Source of the DNA: Roseimicrobium gellanilyticum
GTDB lineage: Bacteria; Verrucomicrobiota; Verrucomicrobiia; Verrucomicrobiales; Verrucomicrobiaceae
Direction of reading: 5' to 3'
Length of the DNA: 64,000 nt
Assembly (NCBI RefSeq): GCF_003315205.1
Contig: NZ_QNRR01000008.1
Location: 186,001-250,000 of the forward strand
Shown: piece by piece, positions 34,322 to 43,364 of the stretch
Position numbering within the stretch: the first letter of the stretch is position 1
Layout: the number at the start of each line of letters is the position of its first letter
Notes under the pieces: generated by a model
What the model saw: only the letters and a program-made list of their open reading frames with translations
What the model was told of the DNA's origin: nothing
Database searches by the model: none
Translations under genes and position numbers: made by a program

Positions 34322-36115
34322 ATGATGTGCCGCTTCCTTCTTTCCCTGGCTCTTTCCATCGTGCTTGCAGCCCAGGTTTCTCGCGCTGAGAAACCCGACA
34401 TAATCGTCATCCTGAGCGATGACATGGGCTTCAGCGACATTGGCTGCTACGGCGGCGAAATTGAAACCCCGAATCTGGACGCGCTGGCAAAGGGTGGGCT
34501 GAAGTACACGCAGTTCTACAATACAGCACGGTGCTGTCCGACTCGTGCGGCTTTGCTCACAGGACTGTATCCGCATCAGGCAGGCATCGGGCACATGATG
34601 GATGACAAGGGGCTGGATGGCTATCGCGGCGAGCTCAGCCGCAACGGTGCGACCATGGCGGAGGTGGTGAAACCCGCGGGCTACCGCACCTACATGGTGG
34701 GCAAGTGGCATGTGACGAAGAAGGTGAATCCGCAGGGTGAGAACGAGAAGGGCAACTGGCCGCTGCAGCGTGGCTTCGAGCGCTTCTACGGCACCATCCA
34801 TGGGGCGGGCAGTTTCTTTGATCCAAACTCGCTGGTGAAGGACAACACGCTCATCTCGCCCTACGCAGATCCGGATTACAAGCCGGAGCAGTATTACTAC
34901 ACGGATGCCATCAGCGATCACGCGGTGCGTTTCATTGCGGACCATGCGAAGGAAAACAAGGACAAGCCCTTCTTCATGTATGTGGCGTACACCGCGGCAC
35001 ACTGGCCCATGCATGCGAAGGAGGCAGACATGGCGAAGTACAGACACAGGTATGCTGCGGGTTACGATGCCGTGAGGGCAGCGCGACTGAAGAAGGCACG
35101 GGAGCTGGGTGTGGTGGATGAGAGCTGGGCCATCGCGCCGCAGGCGGGAGGCAAGTGGGAGGCGGTGAAGAATCGCGAATACGAAGAGCGCTGCATGGAG
35201 GTGTATGCGGCGATGGCGGATTGCATGGATCAGGGGATCGGGCGCATCGTGGAGGAACTGAAGAAGCAGGGGCGCTATGAGAATACGCTCATCTTCTTCA
35301 TGCAGGACAATGGTGGTTGCGCGGAGACCATCGGCAGAGGCACTGGTGGTGGGAACAAGAAGAAGCAGAATGCAAACGCGGCCGGTGGTCCGGCGCAGCG
35401 ACGTGCGGAGAAGCCCTCACCGTCGGCAGACTACCCGCAGCCCTCGTTGCCTCCGCTGGCGGCTGACTATCTGCAGCCTGACATGATTCCCAAGCAGACG
35501 CGCGATGGCTATCCCATGCGCCAGGGGTATGGCGTGATGCCGGGAGGTGCGGATACGTATTGCGGCTATGGCGAGGCATGGGCGAATGTGAGCAACACGC
35601 CCTTCCGCGAATACAAGCACTGGGTGCACGAGGGCGGTATCAGCACGCCATTGATCGCTCACTGGCCAGCGGGCACGGACCATCCGGGTCGGTTGGTGAA
35701 GGAACCGGCGCACCTCATCGATATCATGGCTACGGTGGTGGATCTGAGCGGGGCCACTTATCCGAAGGAGTTGGGTGGTGTTGCGATCACTCCCATGGAG
35801 GGGGTGAGTCTGAAGGCGCCTTTCCTGGGTGGCAAAGTGGTGCGCTCGCAGCCCATCTTCTGGGAGCATGAAGGGAACCGGGCAGTGCGTGACGGGAAGT
35901 GGAAGCTGGTGGCAAAGGGACCGCGCGGTAAATGGGAACTTTATGACATGGAGGCGGATCGCACGGAGCAGCATGACCTTGCGGGCCAGCATCAGGATGT
36001 GGTCAAGGATATGGCTGCGAAGTGGGAGGTGTGGGCGAAGCGCTCGCAGGTGATTCCGTGGATCTGGGGTGCGCCGTATGGGGAGGAGAAGGGGAAGAGT
36101 GGGAAGGAGAAGTGA
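34322..36115 (+). CDS. Secreted arylsulfatase (597 residues)
   Basis: A third S1 sulfatase, 597 residues. Signal peptide at residues 1-22. The motif C71-C72-P-T-R75 belongs to the TARCCPTRAALLTG class common in Planctomycetes and Verrucomicrobia. SDD at residues 32-34 and FFMQDNGG supply metal/active-site residues. Between about residues 340 and 410 lies a low-complexity insertion rich in Gly, Asn, Lys and Pro (GRGTGGGNKKKQNANAAGG). The C-terminus ends in the Lys-rich KGKSGKEK. The three sulfatases run head to tail and probably form an operon. Confidence 0.92.
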   Translation: MMCRFLLSLALSIVLAAQVSRAEKPDIIVILSDDMGFSDIGCYGGEIETPNLDALAKGGLKYTQFYNTARCCPTRAALLTGLYPHQAGIGHMMDDKGLDGYRGELSRNGATMAEVVKPAGYRTYMVGKWHVTKKVNPQGENEKGNWPLQRGFERFYGTIHGAGSFFDPNSLVKDNTLISPYADPDYKPEQYYYTDAISDHAVRFIADHAKENKDKPFFMYVAYTAAHWPMHAKEADMAKYRHRYAAGYDAVRAARLKKARELGVVDESWAIAPQAGGKWEAVKNREYEERCMEVYAAMADCMDQGIGRIVEELKKQGRYENTLIFFMQDNGGCAETIGRGTGGGNKKKQNANAAGGPAQRRAEKPSPSADYPQPSLPPLAADYLQPDMIPKQTRDGYPMRQGYGVMPGGADTYCGYGEAWANVSNTPFREYKHWVHEGGISTPLIAHWPAGTDHPGRLVKEPAHLIDIMATVVDLSGATYPKELGGVAITPMEGVSLKAPFLGGKVVRSQPIFWEHEGNRAVRDGKWKLVAKGPRGKWELYDMEADRTEQHDLAGQHQDVVKDMAAKWEVWAKRSQVIPWIWGAPYGEEKGKSGKEK

Positions 36116-36170
36116 GGTTTTTGGGATTGAGGAGACGTTTTTGATGGAGGGGTGATGGTAGGGTGGCTGA

Positions 36171-36187
36171 CCGCCGAGGCTCGGCGG
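36171..36187 (-). repeat. CCGCCGA palindrome, variant member of the CCGCACAC family
   Basis: The palindrome CCGCCGA-GGC-TCGGCGG lies 9 nt downstream of the acyl-CoA dehydrogenase stop (36197) and reads in its sense direction as GTAGTCCGCCGAGCC and so on, ending GCGGTCA. It shares the outer flanks (AGTCCGC, GCGGTCA) with the CCGCACAC copies but has a different, still fully paired stem. This is the best evidence that the family is a structured RNA or REP hairpin. Confidence 0.55.
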
Positions 36188-36196
36188 ACTACTTTC

Positions 36197-38059
36197 TTAT
36201 GACTCCATCATGCGCTTGGCGACGAAGTAGCCCTTGCTGTCGGTGACGCTGAAGAGGCTGCGGAAGAGATCGCCAGTTCTGGCTTCCACGAGTCTGCCGA
36301 GGTAGCTCACGAGTTCGGTGACGCGATCCACTTCTTCATGCGTGGTCATGGCGTCTTCAATGATCCGTTGGGCATGGGAGACAGCGCAGCTCAGGGCGAA
36401 GATGTCGGTGCCGATGTCCACGAGGCGGCCGAGCACCAGTTGCTGACGCTCCAGCTTCGGGCCAAACTTCAGCATGGCGTGGAAGATGCCGCGGGCGAGG
36501 CGGCGGCTGCGGGAGCGGGCGATGCGCATGGGCCACTCCAATGAGGGATGCAGGGCACGATCATCGGCATCATCAGAGAGGGGAATCCACTTCGCGGGAT
36601 ACCAGGTGGCGTAGTGCTTCCCGGCGCGGAAGAAGACCTTCGCACGATCCTTCAGAGACAGGGTGGGATTGAACATGGCCGCACCCAGACGCAGATGCGG
36701 GTCCAGCATTTCACGTGCAATGAAGAGACGCATGATCTCGCTACTGCCTTCGAAGATGGTGTTGATGCGTGCATCTCGGAAGAAGCGCTCCACAGCAATG
36801 GCAGGTTCGCCGCGAGCGCGGAGGCTGTCGGCGGTTTCGTAGCCACGACCGCCGCGGATCTGCATCGTATCATCCACGATCTCCCAGCACTTCTCGGAGC
36901 CCCAGAGCTTGGCCAGCGCGGCTTCGAGGCGCACATCGGCCATCTTGTCCTTGTCCACGAGGGAGCTCACATAGCGCACCATGGCTTCCATGGCGAAGCG
37001 ATGCGCAGACATGCGCGCGAGCTTGTCTGCGATGGCGGCGTGTTTGCCGATGGGAGCGCCCCATTGCTCGCGGGTCCTGGCCCATTCCGTGGAGACTTCC
37101 ACGCAACGTGCGGCGAGTCCCGCGCAGGCGGCGGGCAGGGTGATGCGACCTGTGTTCAGCGTGGTGAGGGCCACCTTCAACCCGCGGCCTTCACCTCCGA
37201 GGATGTTCGCACGCGGCACACGCACATTGGTAAAGCGCATCACGCCATTGTAGAGAGCTCGCAGTCCCATGAAGTGGCAGCGGCGTACCACTTCCACACC
37301 CGGGGCATGGGCTTCCACGATGAAGGCGGTGGTGGCGTTTGGATTCTTTGGCGTGGGCGTTTTCGCCATCACCACGAGAAGTCCGGCCTTGGTGCCATTT
37401 GTGCACCAGAGTTTCTCGCCGTTGATGATGAAGTCATCCCCGTCTGGAAAGGCCATGGTCTTCATGCGCGCGGGATCGGAGCCGACATCTGGCTCGGTGA
37501 GTGCGAAGGCGCTGATCTCACCACCGGCGCAGCGAGGCAGGTACCTGGCCTTCTGCTCTTCGGTGCCAAACATGAGCAGTGGTTGTGGCACGCCAATCGA
37601 TTGATGGGCGGAGAGCAGAGCGGCGAGATTGCCGCAGTAGCTGCCGAGCAGCATCGCGGCGCGTGAGTAGTTTGTCTGGCTCAGTCCGAGCCCGCCGTAT
37701 TTCATGGGAATCTTGATGCCGAAGGCACCGAGTTTCCTCAGGCCATCCAGCACGTCATCCGGGATCTCGCCCTCGCGGTCGATGGCGTCGGGATCGACAT
37801 GCTCATCGAGGAATCGTTTCAGCCGCGCGAGGAAGGCATCGCCTTGGTCGCGATCTTCCAGGGATTGCACAGGGAAGGGGAGGAGGCGCGAGCTGTCCGG
37901 GGCGCCATTGAAAATGGAGGCAGCGAAGCCAAGGTTGCGCTCGCGATCGTCACGGGCTGCTTCGGTCATTTCGAGCGCAGCGCGTTGCCCGGCCGACATC
38001 TTGGAAGTGTCGATCACCGACTTCGTATTCTCATCGGATGGGGTGTTGGTGGAGTTCAT
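36197..38059 (-). CDS. Acyl-CoA dehydrogenase (ACAD9/VLCAD-like)
   Basis: A 620-residue flavoprotein that introduces the first double bond in fatty-acid beta-oxidation. The N-terminal helical region is extended. Core motifs are EPDVGSDPARM, WCTNGTKAGLLV, MGLRALYNG and the catalytic Glu in TIFEGSSEIMRLF. The extra C-terminal helical domain of about 170 residues makes it similar in length and layout to very-long-chain acyl-CoA dehydrogenases and ACAD9. FAD-binding residues are intact. A 224-bp gap separates it from the hydratase/dehydrogenase gene upstream, so it may have its own promoter with the palindrome at 38118. Confidence 0.92.
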   Translation of the reverse strand: MNSTNTPSDENTKSVIDTSKMSAGQRAALEMTEAARDDRERNLGFAASIFNGAPDSSRLLPFPVQSLEDRDQGDAFLARLKRFLDEHVDPDAIDREGEIPDDVLDGLRKLGAFGIKIPMKYGGLGLSQTNYSRAAMLLGSYCGNLAALLSAHQSIGVPQPLLMFGTEEQKARYLPRCAGGEISAFALTEPDVGSDPARMKTMAFPDGDDFIINGEKLWCTNGTKAGLLVVMAKTPTPKNPNATTAFIVEAHAPGVEVVRRCHFMGLRALYNGVMRFTNVRVPRANILGGEGRGLKVALTTLNTGRITLPAACAGLAARCVEVSTEWARTREQWGAPIGKHAAIADKLARMSAHRFAMEAMVRYVSSLVDKDKMADVRLEAALAKLWGSEKCWEIVDDTMQIRGGRGYETADSLRARGEPAIAVERFFRDARINTIFEGSSEIMRLFIAREMLDPHLRLGAAMFNPTLSLKDRAKVFFRAGKHYATWYPAKWIPLSDDADDRALHPSLEWPMRIARSRSRRLARGIFHAMLKFGPKLERQQLVLGRLVDIGTDIFALSCAVSHAQRIIEDAMTTHEEVDRVTELVSYLGRLVEARTGDLFRSLFSVTDSKGYFVAKRMMES

Positions 38060-38117
38060 GGCAATCCATGGTGAAGATGTGGAGATGTGAGGGGAGGAAA
38101 GAATTCAGAAATCGGCC

Positions 38118-38133
38118 AAACGAACTATCGTTT
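38118..38133. promoter_or_regulatory. Operator-like palindrome upstream of the acyl-CoA dehydrogenase gene
   Basis: AAACGA-ACTA-TCGTTT is a perfect 6-bp inverted repeat with a 4-bp spacer, 58 bp upstream of the start at 38059. Spacing and position fit a TetR-type operator such as those that regulate fatty-acid genes elsewhere. No regulator gene of that class lies in the window. Confidence 0.3.
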
Positions 38134-38283
38134 TGTAGGGCGTTGGATTTCAGCGGGTGGATGTGGCCGTTGTGGGGCTGACTGAGTTGACCGCAGATTT
38201 CGCAGAGGGCGCAGATGGGGATTCGATGAGAAGGAGCGGGTGAGGGTTGGAAATTTTGTTTCGATTTATTTGTTAAACAAGTG

Positions 38284-40383
38284 TTAAGTTATTTGTGGGG
38301 ATGGGTTCGATTGGGAGGGGAACAGGGACTGAAAAGGCGGGTAGCCGGAGCCGAGCATCATGGCGAGTTCGATGTCTCCGGCGCTGGAGGCTACGCCTTC
38401 TTCGAGCACGAGCGCGGCTTCCTTCTGCATGAGGCCGTTCAGGTGCTCTGCCATGGCATCCGTATTGGCGAATGCGGAGAGTGCTCGGGGTCTGAGCAGC
38501 TTCATCACCTCGGGATTGGGCTGGTCACCCGCCTTGCTGCCGAAGGCGCGGTAGAAGCCGCGGCCATTCTTTCGGCCCAGCATGCCGGCGTGCACCATGC
38601 TCGTGAGCAGCGTGGAGCGCGGGATGCGATCGCCGAAGGCGTCACGCATGGTCTTCTCCACGTGAAGAGCGACGTCGAAGCCGATCTCATCCAGCAGGCG
38701 CAGCGGTCCCATCGGCATGCCGAACTCGGTCATGGCGTCATCCAGCGCCCAGGGATCGCGCATGGTTTCGGCGAGCTGTACTGCGCCCAGGAGGTAGGGC
38801 ATGAGGATGCGGTTCACCACGAAACCGGGACGGTCCTGCACGAGGATGGGCGTCTTGCCGAGCGACTGCACAAACTTCACCACTGTGGCGATGACCTCGG
38901 GCGTGTTGTGCTTTGTCACAATCACCTCCACCAAGGGCATGAGGTGGGCGGGATTGAAGAAGTGCAGGCCGATGACGCGCTCAGGATTGGGAACGTCCGC
39001 CGCCATCTCAGTCACGGAGAGCGCGGAGGTGTTCGTGGCGAGCACGGTCTTTTCATGACAGCGGCTGGCGAGCTCCTTGAAGAGACTTTTCTTCACCGCC
39101 ATGTCTTCGACCACGGCTTCGATGATGACGTCCATGCGATGGAGCGGGACATTTTCAGCGGTGGTGCCGATGCGATCCATCGTTTCACGAGCCTGCTTGC
39201 GGGTGAGGGCGTGACTCTTCAGACCCGTGTAGACAAGTTTCTGGATGTTGCCCATGCCACGAGCGAGGAATTCCGGCTTGGTGTCCGTCATGAGCACGCG
39301 GGTGCCCTTTCCCGCGATGGTGTACGCAATGCCTGAGCCCATGACCCCGGAGCCGATGACGGCAGTGTTCATCACGGGGCGTGGATTGGCGCCAATGCAT
39401 GCCTTGGGCAGCTTCTTCGACGCGGCCTCCTTGCGCAGGAAGGCGCCGATGAAGCGGCGGGTCATATCTGTCGCGGTGAGCTCACGAATGGCCTGCTGCT
39501 CCAGCGCGAGTGAGTGCTCGAAGGACTTTGCTGCGCCGCGGGTGATCACTTCCACGGCCTTCACAGGCGCGGCAGCATGCTTGCGCGTCCAGGGGAACTT
39601 GCCATGAATCATCGCCTTCGCCCGCAGACGCAGGTACTGCGGCACGGGCCAGACCTGAGTGAAGTGGAAGTGGTGCTTCTTCGCTCCGGTGGGTTTGAAG
39701 GCGAAGCGTCGGGCGAGGGCTTCCATGTTCTCCACGGGCACGACTTCATGCACTAGGCCGAGACGCCTGGCGTGTTTCGACTTCAGCAGCTTGCCACGCA
39801 CAATGAGGTCCATGGCCTTTGGCAGGCCAATGAGGCGCGACAATCGTGTGCAACCTCCCCAGGCGGGAACGAGGCCGAGTTGTGTCTCAGGCAGACCGAT
39901 GCGTGTGGCATCGCTATCACTGGCGATGCGCCAGTCGCAGGCGAGGGTCATTTCAAAACCGCCGCCAACGCAGGCGCCGTGAATGAGGGCGATCTTCGGA
40001 ATGCGCAGGGATTCAAGGTGTGTGAAGACGTCCTGGCCCAGGGAGAGCAATTCGTTCAGCTCATCCTGAGGCAGAGTCTGTACGGCCTTCAGGTCTGCGC
40101 CGGCCACATAGACGCGGTCCTTTGCGCTGCGGATGACGAGCGCGCGGATGTCCGTATCGCGATGCAACTCCTCAATGTGGCAGTCGAACTCATCCAGCGT
40201 GTCCAGGTTCCACACGTTCGCCGCGGAGTCCGGCGTGTCGAAGGTGAGCCAGCAGATGCCGTCTGCATCCACCTCGTGGTGGAAACATTGCGTGCGATGC
40301 ACACGATGCGCATGCGCAGGCTGCGGGCGCAGGATGGTGTCTTCCACCGGGTCCTGTGTGGGATCGAGTACGAAAAGGTCCAT
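38284..40383 (-). CDS. Bifunctional enoyl-CoA hydratase / 3-hydroxyacyl-CoA dehydrogenase (FadJ/FadB-like)
   Basis: A 699-residue multifunctional beta-oxidation enzyme from ATG 40383. Residues 1 to about 290 are the crotonase domain: the oxyanion-hole GGGFEMTLACDWRIAS with catalytic Glu, then GLPETQLGLVPAWGG with the second Glu. The NAD-binding Rossmann start is AVIGSGVMGSGIAYTIAGKG. The catalytic region is FFNPAHLMPLVEVI, and the C-terminal 3-hydroxyacyl-CoA domain closes the protein. It catalyses hydration and oxidation, working with the thiolase upstream. Order and strand match a fad operon. The stop is 34 bp from the thiolase on the other side. Confidence 0.92.
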   Translation of the reverse strand: MDLFVLDPTQDPVEDTILRPQPAHAHRVHRTQCFHHEVDADGICWLTFDTPDSAANVWNLDTLDEFDCHIEELHRDTDIRALVIRSAKDRVYVAGADLKAVQTLPQDELNELLSLGQDVFTHLESLRIPKIALIHGACVGGGFEMTLACDWRIASDSDATRIGLPETQLGLVPAWGGCTRLSRLIGLPKAMDLIVRGKLLKSKHARRLGLVHEVVPVENMEALARRFAFKPTGAKKHHFHFTQVWPVPQYLRLRAKAMIHGKFPWTRKHAAAPVKAVEVITRGAAKSFEHSLALEQQAIRELTATDMTRRFIGAFLRKEAASKKLPKACIGANPRPVMNTAVIGSGVMGSGIAYTIAGKGTRVLMTDTKPEFLARGMGNIQKLVYTGLKSHALTRKQARETMDRIGTTAENVPLHRMDVIIEAVVEDMAVKKSLFKELASRCHEKTVLATNTSALSVTEMAADVPNPERVIGLHFFNPAHLMPLVEVIVTKHNTPEVIATVVKFVQSLGKTPILVQDRPGFVVNRILMPYLLGAVQLAETMRDPWALDDAMTEFGMPMGPLRLLDEIGFDVALHVEKTMRDAFGDRIPRSTLLTSMVHAGMLGRKNGRGFYRAFGSKAGDQPNPEVMKLLRPRALSAFANTDAMAEHLNGLMQKEAALVLEEGVASSAGDIELAMMLGSGYPPFQSLFPSQSNPSPQIT

Positions 40384-40417
40384 GGGGGTGAGGGGTGGAG
40401 AGATGGAATGGCTTATT

Positions 40418-41695
40418 TCAGAGGGATTCGAGGCAGACGGCGCCGCCCTGGCCGCCACCGACACAGAGGGTGACGAGGGCGCGCTTCTTGCCGGTGCGCT
40501 TGAGTTGCTTCAGGGCAGTGAGGATGAGTCGAGATCCTGTGGCACCGACGGGGTGGCCGAGGGCGATGGAGCCGCCTTGAGGATTGAGCCGCGCTTCGTC
40601 AACCTCACCCAGAGGGGTATCGAGACCAGCGCGTTTTGCTGCGGCTGGATCGCGGAAGCATTTCAACACAGCCAATGCTTGCGAGGCGAAGGCTTCATTG
40701 AGCTCCATAAGATCTACGTCTGCCAGCGTCCAGCGAGCACGGCGCAGTGCAAGCGCACTGGCCTGTACTGGACCGAGGCCCATGCGCTCCGGATCACAAC
40801 CGGTGTAGGCATAGCTCACCATGCGACCCAGCGGCTGCATGCCGAGTGAGGATGCTTTCTCCTCGCTGCATACGATCATAGCGACCGCTCCGTCTGTGAT
40901 TTGTGAGGAGTTGCCCGCGGTGACCGTGCCGGTGAGCGGGTCGAAGATGGTAGGCAATTTCGCGAGCTTCTGCACGGAGCTGTCTGCTCGCACGCCATTG
41001 TCCTGCATCACGGCCTTCACCTCGCGCGTGCCGGAGAAGGCGGGCACCATTTCTTCTGCGAGGAATGCTGCGGCCGCCGCCGCCTTCAGATGGGATTTCA
41101 CGGCAAAGGCATCCTGCTCTGAGCGTGTGATACCGAACTCGCGAGCGAGTACTTCAGCGGTTTCCCCCATGTTCAGTTCGGCCACGGGATCGGTGAGGCC
41201 CATCTTCAGCGCGAGCAGCGGCATGAAGTCCTGCGGACGGAAGGCCGCCATGGCGCGAGCCCTGGAGCCGAAGGTCTTTGCCCGCCCCAGCATGGCAAAC
41301 TTCAGTGCTGCTTCATGGCGGAAGAGCAGTGGCATCTGGGACATGCTCTCCACACCACCGACGAGAAAAACTTCGCCCTGTCCCGCGGCAAGTTTCTGAT
41401 GCGCGGTGGTCACGGCCTCCATGCCGGAGGCACAGTTGCGGTGCACCGTCATGGAGGGCTTCTCTTTCGGGATGCCAGTGCGCAAGGCAATGACGCGGGC
41501 GATATTCGCTGCATCCGCCGGCTGGGCGACGCAGCCGAAGATGGTCTCATCCACCAAGGCAGGATCGAAGCCGCTTCGGATAAGCGCGCCTGAAGCCGCG
41601 AGTCGGCCGAGGTCCGCGGCATGCATTTCCGAGAGAGCGGAACCAGAGCGGCAGAAGGGTGTCCTGGCACCATCGAGAATAACCAGAGATTTCAT
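40418..41695 (-). CDS. Acetyl-CoA C-acyltransferase (thiolase)
   Basis: A 425-residue thiolase starting at ATG 41695, which gives the normal MKSLVILDGARTPF N-terminus. The nucleophile is C88 in HRNCASGMEA. The second set is GHPVGATGSR (H381) and C411 in CVGGGQGG. These are the three residues of a degradative thiolase. It performs the last step of beta-oxidation, releasing acetyl-CoA. The next gene (PaaK-like) ends 75 bp before it, and the hydratase/dehydrogenase follows 34 bp after, so cotranscription is likely. Confidence 0.93.
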   Translation of the reverse strand: MKSLVILDGARTPFCRSGSALSEMHAADLGRLAASGALIRSGFDPALVDETIFGCVAQPADAANIARVIALRTGIPKEKPSMTVHRNCASGMEAVTTAHQKLAAGQGEVFLVGGVESMSQMPLLFRHEAALKFAMLGRAKTFGSRARAMAAFRPQDFMPLLALKMGLTDPVAELNMGETAEVLAREFGITRSEQDAFAVKSHLKAAAAAAFLAEEMVPAFSGTREVKAVMQDNGVRADSSVQKLAKLPTIFDPLTGTVTAGNSSQITDGAVAMIVCSEEKASSLGMQPLGRMVSYAYTGCDPERMGLGPVQASALALRRARWTLADVDLMELNEAFASQALAVLKCFRDPAAAKRAGLDTPLGEVDEARLNPQGGSIALGHPVGATGSRLILTALKQLKRTGKKRALVTLCVGGGQGGAVCLESL

Positions 41696-41770
41696 GGGAA
41701 AGATCAGGGTGAAATTGGATCCTGCCATCAGGGGCTCGCGCCCCCGATGGGAATTGGACGCCTCAGCAGA

Positions 41771-43300
41771 TCACTTCACAGACGACTGCTGTGAGGACGG
41801 CGAGGGGGACGAGGGCGCAGAGCTGGCTGTGCCCACCTTGGGGCGACGGTCCGCGAGCTTTTCTTCCTTCAGCAACCGGCCCACGCCGAGCATGTCACGC
41901 ATCTCCGCGAGCGGGTGAAAGGTGATGGCATTCGGCTTCAACTCGGTCACCTCCAGGAAGCGGCGGTTCAGGTGCTCTCGCAAGGTGCTCTCGCTGACCG
42001 CGTCGTCAGGTGTCACGTGCAGCAGCACCTCGTCGCACTCCAGCGGGTCATCGTTGCGTTTGCGCAGCTCAATCTGCCAGGCGGCGACACCGCGCTGGTC
42101 ATCGAGCAGATGCTCCAGCATGTTGAAGTCCACCAGGGTGCCCTTGAGCTTGTCCAGACTCAGGCTGCGTACCTCGCTCACACGCGAGATGGGGCCGATG
42201 AGGCGCGGGCAGTGGCGGCCGCAGTGCGGACACATGTCCCACGTGATGCCGCCTTCGGCAATGTCGCCGGTGCGATAGCGCAGCACCACGGTGCCGCGGG
42301 CATCCAGCGAGGTGTAGACGATTTCACCGGGCGTGCCATCCGGCACCACTTCTCCCGTCTTGGAATTGATGAGCTCGATGATTCCGAGGTCCGGATACAG
42401 GTGGAATCCACTCGCGCCTTCATGAGGCATGGTGGGGCATTCCGGCCAGGCCATCTTGGCTTCCGTAAAGGCGTAGGTGCTGATGATGTGCACACCGAGC
42501 GAGCCGAGCTGGGCGCAGAGTTCGCGCAGTTTGGCGCGGAGCCCCTGGGGTGTCTTTTCACCACCGAGCGTGATACGCTTGATGTTCGGCCAGCGCCGCT
42601 TCTCCTCCACGGCCTGACGCAGGACGTGATACATGAAAGTGGGCATGCCGATGATGACATCGGGCTGGATGCGCTCGATGAGATTGATGTTCCCCTCCGT
42701 GCCGAGAGTCTTCCCGCCACCGGTGGAGAGCATGAAAGTACCGAGTCCCAGTCCTGCGTAGTGCGCCTGCCAGAAGGCGAGGTGCGGCGCATAAGGGAAC
42801 ATATTCACATGGCGGTACTCGCGGTCGCTGCGGCCGACTTCCATGATGCGCTTGCCTGCGAGCTCGAGGTGGGCGAGGTCATGCTTCGTGTATACAAAAG
42901 GCACCGGGTCGCTGCTGCGGCCTGTGGTGCTGGTCAGCAGGATGGGGCGGAACTCCGCCTCCAGCTTGTCCTTTGCATACTGCCTGCCGTGGAAGATGGC
43001 ATTGAAGATCGTGCGCGGCTCGCGCTTCAGGACCTTCTGATCAGGAATGAGCACAAACTCGCGCTGCTTTTCCCGGTTGCCCGCGAGGTCACCTTTGCTG
43101 GAGAGCGGGACCTTTGCCCAGTCTTCGAAGGAGCGGATGTCATCCGGGTGAATCCCGTGCTCCTCGAACATCTTGTGATAGTGCGCCGAGAAGGGCAGCA
43201 CCCTATGTTTCAGGTATTCGCGGAGGCGGCGGACTTGCCAGGCTTTCCAGAACTCCGGAGTCCCGGCGTCCCACAGTGGAGAGGAGAGGAATGGTTTCAT
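41771..43300 (-). CDS. PaaK-like AMP-forming CoA ligase
   Basis: A 509-residue adenylating enzyme of the phenylacetate-CoA-ligase type. P-loop-like STTGRSSDPVPF, acyl-pocket YAFTEAKMAWPEC, YRTGDIAEGG and a CPHCGRHCP zinc-like cluster mark this branch. The C-terminal small domain lies in the last 150 residues. A long Ser/Pro tail follows (SSAPSSPSPSSQQSSVK). It activates an aryl- or fatty-acid to its CoA ester, matching its position at the head of a beta-oxidation gene set. The substrate is not predictable. It is the first gene of the likely operon. Confidence 0.87.
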   Translation of the reverse strand: MKPFLSSPLWDAGTPEFWKAWQVRRLREYLKHRVLPFSAHYHKMFEEHGIHPDDIRSFEDWAKVPLSSKGDLAGNREKQREFVLIPDQKVLKREPRTIFNAIFHGRQYAKDKLEAEFRPILLTSTTGRSSDPVPFVYTKHDLAHLELAGKRIMEVGRSDREYRHVNMFPYAPHLAFWQAHYAGLGLGTFMLSTGGGKTLGTEGNINLIERIQPDVIIGMPTFMYHVLRQAVEEKRRWPNIKRITLGGEKTPQGLRAKLRELCAQLGSLGVHIISTYAFTEAKMAWPECPTMPHEGASGFHLYPDLGIIELINSKTGEVVPDGTPGEIVYTSLDARGTVVLRYRTGDIAEGGITWDMCPHCGRHCPRLIGPISRVSEVRSLSLDKLKGTLVDFNMLEHLLDDQRGVAAWQIELRKRNDDPLECDEVLLHVTPDDAVSESTLREHLNRRFLEVTELKPNAITFHPLAEMRDMLGVGRLLKEEKLADRRPKVGTASSAPSSPSPSSQQSSVK

Positions 43301-43364
43301 GGCTGTTGTCGTTCATGAGGTTGGGTTGATGGCGATGTTGATACATGATACAAAATGATGGGAA

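Noticed and set aside
41915-43318. Long open plus-strand frame (467 codons) opposite the PaaK-like ligase
   Set aside because: Same reason: complementary-strand artefact of a well-supported gene.
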